Of a stretch of DNA of 64,000 bases, positions 1 through 7,036 are shown one piece after another. Where the stretch lies: NCBI RefSeq assembly GCF_000384475.1, contig NZ_ARWB01000001.1:1964176-2028175 (forward strand), in the 5' to 3' direction. The notes under the pieces were generated by a model. The model worked only from the letters and a program-made list of their open reading frames with translations. It was not told the DNA's origin and made no database searches. The DNA comes from Methylopila sp. M107 (lineage in GTDB: Bacteria > Pseudomonadota > Alphaproteobacteria > Rhizobiales > Methylopilaceae). Every line of letters starts with the position of its first letter. Position 1 is the stretch's first letter. Made by a program: the position numbers and the translations under genes.

Positions 1-167
1 ACGCCGGCGACGAGCGGCGCCGCGAGGTTGAGAAGCGGCTGGCCCGCGGCGCCCTCCCCCATCATCCGGGTGGCGGCGAGTCCTATGGCGTAGCAGATCA
101 TGAGCGCCGCTTCCGGCGGCAGGACCAACGCACGAAGGCGCGCCCAAACAGAGCGAACTGCGGTCAT
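1..167 (-). CDS. Partial membrane protein, N-terminus only
   Basis: An open frame begins with ATG at 167 on the minus strand and runs off the left edge, giving the first 55 residues. After a short basic stretch (RSVWARLRALVLPP) comes a hydrophobic helix (about residues 20-33, AALMICYAIGLAA), a Gly/Gln turn, and what looks like the start of a second helix. This suggests an integral membrane protein with a cytoplasmic N-terminus. No family can be named from so little. It is divergent from the MsrQ-like gene at 400, and the 232 bases between them hold both promoters, though I see no convincing box. Confidence 0.45.
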   Translation of the reverse strand, partial: MTAVRSVWARLRALVLPPEAALMICYAIGLAATRMMGEGAAGQPLLNLAAPLVAG

Positions 168-399
168 TTCGCATCCAGGCGGGAGATGAAGTTCCCCGTG
201 ATCGAGCTTGTATCCCAGTACGCTCTAAGCCTGCGTTTGCGCGCGGGCCTCAATTTTACGGAAATTCTAAGTAGATGATCCGGTGACGGCCTCGTGAGCG
301 TTAAGCCACGTAACCGCGGGCGGCTAACGCGCGTAGTGTCGACAGGAACCCGCGGTCTGCGCAGGTACCGCCTCGTCTTTTTCCGCACGAAAGCCCTTC

Positions 400-1425
400 A
401 TGGCCCTGCTTCACGACCGGACCGGCCGCTTCTCCCCGCTGCTGGCCTTGACCCTCGTCGGGCTCTGCCTGCCGGCGGCTTGGCTGCTGATGCGCGCGCT
501 GAACGGCGATTTCGCCGGCGCGGCGTCCGCCGGGCCCGGCCTGCCTCCGGGTTTCGGCGACGCGCCGGGGATCGGCGGGCCCGGCGGCGGGAGTTCGTCG
601 CCCTTCGGCTCCGGCGCCGCGCCGACGTTTGGGGGGCCAGATCGCGGCCCGGGCTCGGACAGCGCGCGGCCGATCTACGCCGCCATCCACTTTTCCGGCG
701 ACTGGGCGATCCGCTTCCTGCTGCTGTCTCTGATGATCACGCCGTTCCGAAAGGTCTGGCACTGGCCGCGTCTGGTCCTGACGCGCAGGCGCGTCGGGCT
801 CGCGGCGCTCGCCTACGCGGCCGGACATTTCCTGCTTTATGCGCTCGACCAAGAGTTCGTGGTCTCGAAGATCGCGAGCGAGATCGCGCTTCGGATCTAT
901 CTCGCGATCGGGCTCGTCGGACTGATCGGCCTGATCGCTCTCGGCGCGACCTCGTGGGACGGCGCTGTGAAGCGGATGGGCGCGCAGAACTGGAACCGGC
1001 TGCACAGCTCCGCCTACCTGATCGCAGGCCTCGCGACGCTGCACTTCTTCATGCAGTCCAAGCTCGACGTCACCGAGCCGACGCTGATGTGGGGCCTGTT
1101 CGGCTGGGCGATGGGCTGGCGATGGCTGCAGCGCAGCGGCGATCGCGCGGTGAGCCTCCTTTGGCTGCTCGGACTTGCGGTAGCGGCGGCGCTGTTCACG
1201 GCGCTGTCGGAGGCGCTCTGGTACGGGCTCGCGACCGGCGTCGACCCGCTGCGCGTGCTGAAGGCGAATTTCACGATCGTGCTGGGGCTGCGGCCCTGCT
1301 GGCAGGTGCTGATCTTCGGACTGATCGCCGCCGCGTCTAGCCTGATCGGGGCGAGTCGGCGGGGGCCTGAGCGGCAGCGCGCTGGACGCGACTCCCGGCT
1401 GGCGCCGGGCGGCGCATCGTCCTAA
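400..1425 (+). CDS. Ferric-reductase-like / MsrQ-type haem-binding membrane protein
   Basis: 341 residues. The first hydrophobic helix (about 12-32) is followed by a Gly/Pro-rich periplasmic stretch (about 40-85) and then the conserved core of the ferric-reductase transmembrane domain. Histidines expected to hold b-type haem are visible in AAIHFSGDWAIRF, AAGHFLLYALD and RLHSSAYLIAGLATLHFF. The phrases LMITPFRKVW and RRRVGLAALAYA are typical of MsrQ (YedZ), which passes quinol electrons to the periplasmic methionine-sulfoxide reductase MsrP. No msrP gene is adjacent, and the Gly-rich insert is unusual, so this may be an MsrQ relative with another partner. Start chosen at ATG 400. Confidence 0.7.
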   Translation: MALLHDRTGRFSPLLALTLVGLCLPAAWLLMRALNGDFAGAASAGPGLPPGFGDAPGIGGPGGGSSSPFGSGAAPTFGGPDRGPGSDSARPIYAAIHFSGDWAIRFLLLSLMITPFRKVWHWPRLVLTRRRVGLAALAYAAGHFLLYALDQEFVVSKIASEIALRIYLAIGLVGLIGLIALGATSWDGAVKRMGAQNWNRLHSSAYLIAGLATLHFFMQSKLDVTEPTLMWGLFGWAMGWRWLQRSGDRAVSLLWLLGLAVAAALFTALSEALWYGLATGVDPLRVLKANFTIVLGLRPCWQVLIFGLIAAASSLIGASRRGPERQRAGRDSRLAPGGASS

Positions 1426-1464
1426 AACGATCGCCTTGCAACTTTCGTTTCAGGACGCCTCGCC

Positions 1465-2754
1465 GTGCTCGCCGATCTTTCGCCCGCAGACCTCGACGCC
1501 TTCATCGCCGCCGCCCGCGCCGACTTCGACGCGTTCAAGGCGCGCGGCCTCAAGCTCGACATGACGCGCGGCAAACCGTCGCCTGAACAGCTCGACTTCT
1601 CCGAGGGCATGCTGGCGCTGCCCGGCAATCGCGACCACACCACCGAGGCCGGCGAGGACGCCCGCAACTATGGCGGCCTGCAGGGCATTCTGGAGGTGCG
1701 GAAGCTGTTCGCCGGCCCGCTCGGCGTCGGTGCCGAAAACGTCGTGGTTGGCGGCAACGCAAGCCTCGCCATGATGCATGACGTCATCGTCTGGGCGCTG
1801 CTGAAAGGCGTGCCGGGCTCGGAGCGGCCGTGGAGCAAGGAGAGCGAGATCGCGTTCCTGTGCCCCGCCCCCGGCTACGATCGCCACTTCGCGATTCTCG
1901 AGGAATACGGGATCAAGATGATCCCCGTGCGCCTCACCGGCGAGGGTCCCGATATGGACGAGGTCGAGCGCCTCGTGCGCGACCCGGCCGTGAAGGGCAT
2001 GTGGTGCGTTCCGAAATATTCGAACCCGACGGGCGAGCTCTATTCCGATGAGACCATTCGGCGGCTCGCGAAGATGGAGACCGGCGCGCCGGACTTCCGG
2101 CTGTTCTGGGACAACGCCTATGTCCTGCATCACCTGACGGAAAGCCGCCGGGAGATCCTGAACGTCGTCGAGGCGTGCGCGGCCGCCGGCAACCCGGACC
2201 GCGCCTTCGTGTTCGCCTCGACCTCCAAGATGACGATCGCAGGCGCGGGCCTCGCCTTCTTCGCCTCCTCGCCCGCCAACGTGAAATGGCAGATGGCGCG
2301 GGCCTCGAAGCAGTCGATTGGCCCCGACAAGCTGAACCAGCTCCGCCACATTCGTTTTCTCAAGGACGAGGCCGGCCTCGTCGCGCATATGGACAAGCAT
2401 CGCGCCTCGCTCGCGCCGAAGTTCAAGGCGGTGACGGACGCGCTCGCGGCCCGTCTCGGGGATACGGGCGCCGCGACCTGGATCGTGCCGGAGGGCGGCT
2501 ATTTCGTCAGCGTCGACCTCGTGCCCGGCGCGGCGTCGCGCACGGTCGCGCTCGCCAAGGAGGCGGGCCTCGCGCTCACCCCCGCCGGCGCCACCTGGCC
2601 CTATGGCAAGGACCCGGAAGACGCGAACCTGCGCCTCGCGCCGTCCTTCCCGACGCTCGCCGACGTGAAGGTCGCGTCCGAAGGCATCGCGATCTGCATG
2701 GCGCTCGCAAGCGCCGAGGCGGTGAAGGCGGGGCGGGCGGCGAAGGCGGCGTAA
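1465..2754 (+). CDS. Class 1c aspartate aminotransferase-like PLP enzyme
   Basis: 429 residues with a GTG start. The N-terminal phrase LDMTRGKPSPEQLDFS is the signature of the small 1c subgroup of aspartate aminotransferases, as in the Corynebacterium AspT type. The PLP lysine is in FASTSKMTIAGAGLAFF, and the substrate-side motif is in NAYVLHHL. The expected reaction is reversible transfer of the amino group between aspartate and 2-oxoglutarate, using cytoplasmic PLP. The gene starts 39 bases after the MsrQ-like gene and may be cotranscribed, but no functional link is evident. A palindromic repeat lies just downstream. Substrate is by family only. Confidence 0.82.
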   Translation: MLADLSPADLDAFIAAARADFDAFKARGLKLDMTRGKPSPEQLDFSEGMLALPGNRDHTTEAGEDARNYGGLQGILEVRKLFAGPLGVGAENVVVGGNASLAMMHDVIVWALLKGVPGSERPWSKESEIAFLCPAPGYDRHFAILEEYGIKMIPVRLTGEGPDMDEVERLVRDPAVKGMWCVPKYSNPTGELYSDETIRRLAKMETGAPDFRLFWDNAYVLHHLTESRREILNVVEACAAAGNPDRAFVFASTSKMTIAGAGLAFFASSPANVKWQMARASKQSIGPDKLNQLRHIRFLKDEAGLVAHMDKHRASLAPKFKAVTDALAARLGDTGAATWIVPEGGYFVSVDLVPGAASRTVALAKEAGLALTPAGATWPYGKDPEDANLRLAPSFPTLADVKVASEGIAICMALASAEAVKAGRAAKAA

Positions 2755-2777
2755 CCGTCACTGGCGCGACGTCCGTG

Positions 2778-2885
2778 ACCCCTTCTCCCGCCTGCGGGAG
2801 AAGGTAAGGATGAGGGGCGTCGACCCGCTCGGTCCTTTCCTGAGAGCCCCTCACCCTTACCCTCTCCCGCTTGCGGGAGAGGGGG
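2778..2885. repeat. Palindromic intergenic repeat, family C (variant)
   Basis: Two hairpins in tail-to-tail order: CTTCTCCCGCCTGCGGGAGA at the left, and CCCTCTCCCGC/GCGGGAGAGGG at the right, joined by a spacer with TAAGGATGAGGGG and its inverse CCCCTCACCCTTAC. It belongs to the same family as 22137-22274, 25538-25680 and 39846-39989. The right hairpin overlaps the 3' end of miaA. It lies between convergent genes and could serve as a bidirectional transcription barrier. Confidence 0.8.
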
Positions 2886-3882
2886 CGGCAAGGGATCCGC
2901 AAATTCCCCTTCGCTCGATCTCCCGCATCGCCGCCTCCAGCGCCTCTTCCGGCGCGACGTGAATCCAGTCCGTCATCCGGTTGCGGAACCAGGTCGATTG
3001 GCGCTTGGCGTAGCGGCGGGTGTCGAGCCGCGTTCGCTCGATCGCCGCCTCCCGCGAAAGCTCGCCGCGCAGCCACGCCGACAGCGGCCCGACGCCGAGC
3101 GCCTTCATCGCCGGCAGCGCCGGATCAAGGTCGCGCTCGGCGAGCGCTCTCGCCTCCTCGGCCGCCCCTTCCACGATCATGCCGTCGAGCCGGCGGACAA
3201 TCCTGCGCTCGAGTTCAGCCCGGTCCGGCGACAGGACGATCCGAAGCGTCGCGGACGGATCGATCAGCCCTTCGCCGGCTTCCGCCTGCCAGTCGGCGAG
3301 CGAGCGACCGGTCGCGTCGATCACCTCGAGCGCGCGCGCCAGTCGCTGCGGGTCGGTGGGCCGCAGCCGCGAGGCCATTATGGGATCGCGGCGGGCGAGC
3401 TCGGCGTGGAGTTCGGAGGGCGAGCCGAACACCCGCCATTTCGCGCGTATATCTTCGGGGATTGCGGGGACACTCGCTAAACCGTTGATAAGCGCCTCGA
3501 AGTAAAGCCCTGTACCACCGACGAAGATTGGGATCTTTTGCGACTGGCACGCGCTCGCGCCATTCGTTGCGCCCTGTTGAGAAGCCGGCTCAACGCCTGT
3601 GCGCAACCTGTTGATAACCATGTCGGCGTCGGCCAGCCAGCGCCCGACGCCATAGGCCTCCGCCGCGTCGACGCCGCCGTAAAGAAGGTGCGGCGCGGCG
3701 GCTTCGTCCTCATCGCCCGGCCGCGCCGAGAGGACGCGCAGGTCGCGATAGACCTGGCTCGCGTCCGTGTTCACCACCGCGCCGCCAAGCGCGCGCGCGA
3801 GCGCGACGGCGAGCGTGGACTTTCCCGACGCCGTCGGCCCGGCGATCAGAACCGCGCGGATGGGTTTCTCGTCTTGCGACAT
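2857..3882 (-). CDS. miaA: tRNA dimethylallyltransferase
   Basis: 341 residues from ATG 3882; an in-frame ATG at 3903 would add seven. It transfers the dimethylallyl group to N6 of A37 in tRNAs that read codons beginning with U. The P-loop GPTASGKST lies at about residues 14-22. DASQVYRDL (DSxQvY-type) follows, with the tRNA-binding region KALGVGPL and RYAKRQSTWFRNR near the C-terminus. The last residues (AAPSPASGRG) are encoded by the palindromic repeat at 2778-2885, which also supplies the stop codon, so the tail looks recent. It is divergent from serB, 85 bases away. Confidence 0.95.
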   Translation of the reverse strand: MSQDEKPIRAVLIAGPTASGKSTLAVALARALGGAVVNTDASQVYRDLRVLSARPGDEDEAAAPHLLYGGVDAAEAYGVGRWLADADMVINRLRTGVEPASQQGATNGASACQSQKIPIFVGGTGLYFEALINGLASVPAIPEDIRAKWRVFGSPSELHAELARRDPIMASRLRPTDPQRLARALEVIDATGRSLADWQAEAGEGLIDPSATLRIVLSPDRAELERRIVRRLDGMIVEGAAEEARALAERDLDPALPAMKALGVGPLSAWLRGELSREAAIERTRLDTRRYAKRQSTWFRNRMTDWIHVAPEEALEAAMREIERRGICGSLAAPSPASGRG

Positions 3883-3967
3883 TGAGGCTTTCGCGTGCGC
3901 CATTCGGTCGGCGCCCTTATAGACGAGCGCGACGGGGCCGCGGGAGCCTCCGCGAACGGAGCCGCCG

Positions 3968-4864
3968 ATGAGCCTCGCCTATGCAGCCGTGCTGATCTCG
4001 GACCCGGCGCGGCCGGCCGTCGACGTCGGCGTGTTGGCTCTGGTCAGCCGGGCGCTCGGCCTCGCGCAACCGAAGGTGCTGGCGACCGGGATCGCGGCGG
4101 AGTTCGCCGTCACGACCGCGGACCCCGACGACATGCGGGCCGCGATCGTCGAGGTGGTGGGCGAAGCGCAGCTCGACGTCGCTCTGCTGCCCGAGGACGG
4201 CCGCCGCAAGCGCCTGCTGATCGCCGACATGGACTCGACCATGATCGAGCAGGAATGCCTCGACGAACTCGCGGGCGCGCTCGGCCTGAAGGAACGCGTC
4301 TCCGCCATCACCGAACGCGCGATGCGCGGCGAGATCGCGTTCGAACCGGCGCTGCGCGAACGCGTGGCGCTGCTGGAGGGCCTGCCGGCCGAGGAGACGG
4401 TCGCGCAGGTGCTGGCGGAACGCATCACGCTGACGCCGGGGGCCAAGACCCTGGTCGCGACAATGCGGGCGAACGGCGCCTATGCGGCGCTGGTGTCGGG
4501 CGGCTTCACGGCGTTCACCGGACCGATCTCGGCCCGGCTCGGCTTCGACGAGCATCGCTCCAATGTGCTCGACGTCGTCGAGGGGCGCCTGACCGGCCGC
4601 GTGCATGAGCCGATTCTCGGGCGCGAGGCCAAGCTCGCCTCGCTCGAAGACCTGATTTCGTCGAAGAAGCTCGCCCGCTCCGAGACGCTCGGCGTCGGCG
4701 ACGGCGCGAACGATCTCGCGATGCTGGAAGCTTCGGGGCTTGGCGTCGCGTTCCACGCGAAACCCGCCGTGGCGGAGGCCGCGCATGTCCGGATCGACCA
4801 CGGCGACCTCACCGCCCTGCTCTACCTGCAAGGCTATTCGAACGCGGAGTTCGTGACAGTCTGA
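3968..4864 (+). CDS. serB: Phosphoserine phosphatase
   Basis: 298 residues. It dephosphorylates phosphoserine in the last step of serine synthesis. The HAD motif I DMDSTMIEQE (about residue 89) supplies the nucleophile and acid/base aspartates. Motif II is in LVSGGFTAFT, and motif IV is GVGDGANDLAMLEASG. About 80 N-terminal residues form the ACT-like regulatory part common in alphaproteobacterial SerB. It is divergent from miaA and ends in a rho-independent-type terminator at 4881-4905. Confidence 0.95.
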   Translation: MSLAYAAVLISDPARPAVDVGVLALVSRALGLAQPKVLATGIAAEFAVTTADPDDMRAAIVEVVGEAQLDVALLPEDGRRKRLLIADMDSTMIEQECLDELAGALGLKERVSAITERAMRGEIAFEPALRERVALLEGLPAEETVAQVLAERITLTPGAKTLVATMRANGAYAALVSGGFTAFTGPISARLGFDEHRSNVLDVVEGRLTGRVHEPILGREAKLASLEDLISSKKLARSETLGVGDGANDLAMLEASGLGVAFHAKPAVAEAAHVRIDHGDLTALLYLQGYSNAEFVTV

Positions 4865-4880
4865 CGTCGATCGGCGACGA

Positions 4881-4905
4881 GGTCGGCAAAATCTGCCGGC
4901 CTTTT
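4881..4905 (+). terminator. Terminator after serB
   Basis: An 8-bp stem GGTCGGCA/TGCCGGCC (one G-T pair) with a 5-base loop is followed by TTTT. The T tract runs straight into the CtrA-type box at 4904. Confidence 0.6.
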
Positions 4906-4956
4906 AACGCGTCATTAACCACGGCGGTCCGAGGTTGGGGTCAACGCTTCGTTAAC
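4904..4956 (+). promoter_or_regulatory. Two CtrA-type boxes upstream of minCDE
   Basis: A perfect TTAA-N7-TTAAC (4904-4919) is followed 37 bases later by TCAA-N7-TTAAC (4941-4956, one mismatch). TTAA-N7-TTAA(C) is the established binding motif of CtrA, the master cell-cycle regulator of alphaproteobacteria. The pair lies 23-75 bases before the minC start, where a promoter would be. CtrA control of minCD has been reported in Sinorhizobium. Occupancy here is inference. Confidence 0.65.
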
Positions 4957-4978
4957 CCCGCTTCCCGAGTCGCCGCCC

Positions 4979-5713
4979 TTGTCGCCAGCAGCTCTCCAGA
5001 TCGTCCCGAAACACGACGCCCAGCAGTCCGGGGACGAGCCCGGCAAGCGCAAGCCGGTCCGCTTCAAGGGCCGGTCCTTCATGGCGCTGGTGCTGACGCC
5101 CGAGCCGCCGACCTCCGACTGGCTGGACGAGCTCGATGCGCTGGCGGCGCGGTCGCCCGGCTTCTTCGGCGACCGGCCGGTGGTGCTCGACGTCTCGCTC
5201 ATCAAGCTGTCGCCGCGGACGCTCGCGGCGCTGCTCGGCGACCTGTCGCAGCGCGGCGTCCGCCTGATTGGCGTCGAGGGCTGCGACCCGAAGTTTCTCG
5301 ACGGCCCGAACGCCCGCCTCGCCATGCCGGTCGGCGGCCGCGCGGCCGGTGAGATCACCGCGCCCGAAGCCTCGGTCGGAAAGTCTGGCGGATCGCTGAT
5401 CGTCAACCAGCCGATCCGCTCCGGCCAGAGCGTCTCCTTCCAGGGCGACGTGACGATCTGCGGCTCGGTCGCGTCGGGCGCCGAGGTGGTGGCCTCGGGC
5501 TCGATCCACGTCTACGGCGCGCTGCGCGGCAGGGCGATCGCGGGCTCCGCCGGCGACGGCAAGGCGCGCATCTTCTGCCGCAAGCTCGACGCCGAGCTGC
5601 TCGCGATCGACGGCGTCTACATGACCACCGACGATCTGGACAAGGCGCTGCGCGGCAAGGCCGTGACGGCGTTTCTCGACGGCGAGGCTCTCCGCGTCGC
5701 CGCGCTCGACTGA
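4979..5713 (+). CDS. minC: Septum-site inhibitor MinC
   Basis: 244 residues from a TTG start, the only plausible start in reach. MinC blocks FtsZ assembly away from mid-cell. The N-terminal FtsZ-interacting domain (about 20-105) begins at VRFKGRSFMALVL. The C-terminal beta-helix (about 135-240) is recognisable from SLIVNQPIRSGQSV, GDVTICGSVASGAEVVASG and SIHVYGALRGRAIAG, the MinD-binding dimerisation part. It is first in a minC-minD-minE operon, 42 bases before minD, and sits behind two CtrA-type boxes. Confidence 0.92.
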   Translation: MSPAALQIVPKHDAQQSGDEPGKRKPVRFKGRSFMALVLTPEPPTSDWLDELDALAARSPGFFGDRPVVLDVSLIKLSPRTLAALLGDLSQRGVRLIGVEGCDPKFLDGPNARLAMPVGGRAAGEITAPEASVGKSGGSLIVNQPIRSGQSVSFQGDVTICGSVASGAEVVASGSIHVYGALRGRAIAGSAGDGKARIFCRKLDAELLAIDGVYMTTDDLDKALRGKAVTAFLDGEALRVAALD

Positions 5714-5755
5714 TTTCTCGTGACGAATTGAATTCCTGAAGGGGAGACTAAGACA

Positions 5756-6571
5756 ATGGCTGAGGTGCTGGTCGTCACGTCGGGCAAGGGAGGCGTCGGC
5801 AAGACCACGTCGACCGCCGCCCTCGGCGCGGCTCTGGCCCAGACCGGGCAGAGCGTGTGCGTGGTCGACTTCGACGTCGGCCTGCGCAACCTCGACCTCG
5901 TCATGGGCGCGGAGCGCCGGGTCGTCTACGACCTGATCAACGTCGTCCAGGGCGACGCCAACCTCAACCAGGCGCTGATCCGCGACAAGCGCATCGACAC
6001 GCTGTCGCTGCTGCCCGCGAGCCAGACCCGCGACAAGGACGCGCTCACCGCAGAAGGCGTCGAGCGGGTGATCGGCGAGCTCAGGAACCGCTTCGACTGG
6101 ATCATCTGCGACAGCCCCGCCGGCATCGAGCGCGGCGCTTATTTCGCGATGCGCCACGCCGACCTCGCGGTGATCGTGACCAATCCGGAAGTCTCGTCGG
6201 TCCGCGACAGCGACCGCATCATCGGCCTGCTGGACAGCAAGACCGAGAAGGCCGAGCGCGGCGAGACCATGGAGAAGCTCCTGCTGCTCACGCGCTACTG
6301 CCCGATCCGGGCCGAACGCGGCGACATGCTGAAGGTCGACGACGTCCTGGAGATCCTCTCGATTTCCCTGCTTGGCATCATTCCGGAAAGCCCGGAAGTG
6401 CTGAAGGCCTCCAACCTCGGCTCGCCGGTCACGCTGTCGAATCCGATCTCGGCGCCGGCACGCGCCTATGCGGACGCCGCGCGCCGGCTCCGCGGCGAAT
6501 CCATCCAGATGACGGTTCCGAGCGAGCGCAAGCGCCTGTTCGGCAACCTGTTCGGTCGGAGGGCCGCATGA
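5756..6571 (+). CDS. minD: Septum-site ATPase MinD
   Basis: 271 residues. It is a membrane-cycling ParA/Mrp-type ATPase that carries MinC to the poles. The deviant Walker [14 protein letters not shown] lies at about residues 8-20, the Walker B-like region [12 protein letters not shown] follows, and a C-terminal amphipathic targeting helix ([13 protein letters not shown]) is present. GGGGAG at 5740 is a good ribosome site. Its stop overlaps the minE start as ATGA, indicating translational coupling. Confidence 0.97.
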   Translation: MAEVLVVTSGKGGVGKTTSTAALGAALAQTGQSVCVVDFDVGLRNLDLVMGAERRVVYDLINVVQGDANLNQALIRDKRIDTLSLLPASQTRDKDALTAEGVERVIGELRNRFDWIICDSPAGIERGAYFAMRHADLAVIVTNPEVSSVRDSDRIIGLLDSKTEKAERGETMEKLLLLTRYCPIRAERGDMLKVDDVLEILSISLLGIIPESPEVLKASNLGSPVTLSNPISAPARAYADAARRLRGESIQMTVPSERKRLFGNLFGRRAA

Positions 6572-6840
6572 GCGTTCTGAAGTTCTTCACCCGGCGCTCC
6601 AGCGCGCCCGCGGCGCGGGAGCGGCTTCAGCTTCTGCTGGCGCATGAGCGCGCCGTGTTCGGCCGCACCGATCTCGTCGCCATCCTGCAGGACGAGATCC
6701 TTGCGGTGATCGCCAAGCACGTCGCGATCGACCCTGAGAAGGTGCGTGTGAAGATGGACCGCCAGGACACCTTCGCGACGCTCGAAGTCGACATCGAGAT
6801 CCGCTCGCCGGCTGCGGGCGCGCTCAAGATGGCCGGCTGA
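6568..6840 (+). CDS. minE: Topological specificity factor MinE
   Basis: 90 residues. It stimulates the MinD ATPase and drives pole-to-pole oscillation. The N-terminal segment SVLKFFTRR is the membrane-targeting helix. The anti-MinCD region [13 protein letters not shown] follows, and then the dimerisation domain ([12 protein letters not shown]...LEVDIEI). The ATG overlaps the minD stop by four bases. A terminator follows 20 bases after the stop. Confidence 0.95.
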   Translation: MSVLKFFTRRSSAPAARERLQLLLAHERAVFGRTDLVAILQDEILAVIAKHVAIDPEKVRVKMDRQDTFATLEVDIEIRSPAAGALKMAG

Positions 6841-6860
6841 CGGGATCAAATTCCGCATAA

Positions 6861-6895
6861 GGGGCCCGGACCGCGCAAGCGGGCCGGGCCCTTTG
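6861..6895 (+). terminator. Terminator after minE
   Basis: A hairpin with GGGCCCGG pairing to CCGGGCCC, one internal mismatch, CCGC/GCGG and a GCAA tetraloop, followed by TTTGCGTTT. It closes the minCDE operon. Confidence 0.65.
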
Positions 6896-7036
6896 CGTTT
6901 CCGGCCCGCGCCGACATGCTGAGGCCTTGGCCAAGCGCGCCGAACCGATCTTCGGGTTCCCTCGTATGTCAATTGAGATTGGCGTCGTGGGGCCGAGATG
7001 CGATAGCTCGGGAAAAGGCGCGGAAGGTATTCCCGA

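Noticed and set aside
294-1340. Arg/Ala-rich 348-codon frame overlapping the MsrQ-like gene
   Set aside because: Out-of-frame shadow; the overlapping frame has clear membrane helices and conserved histidines.
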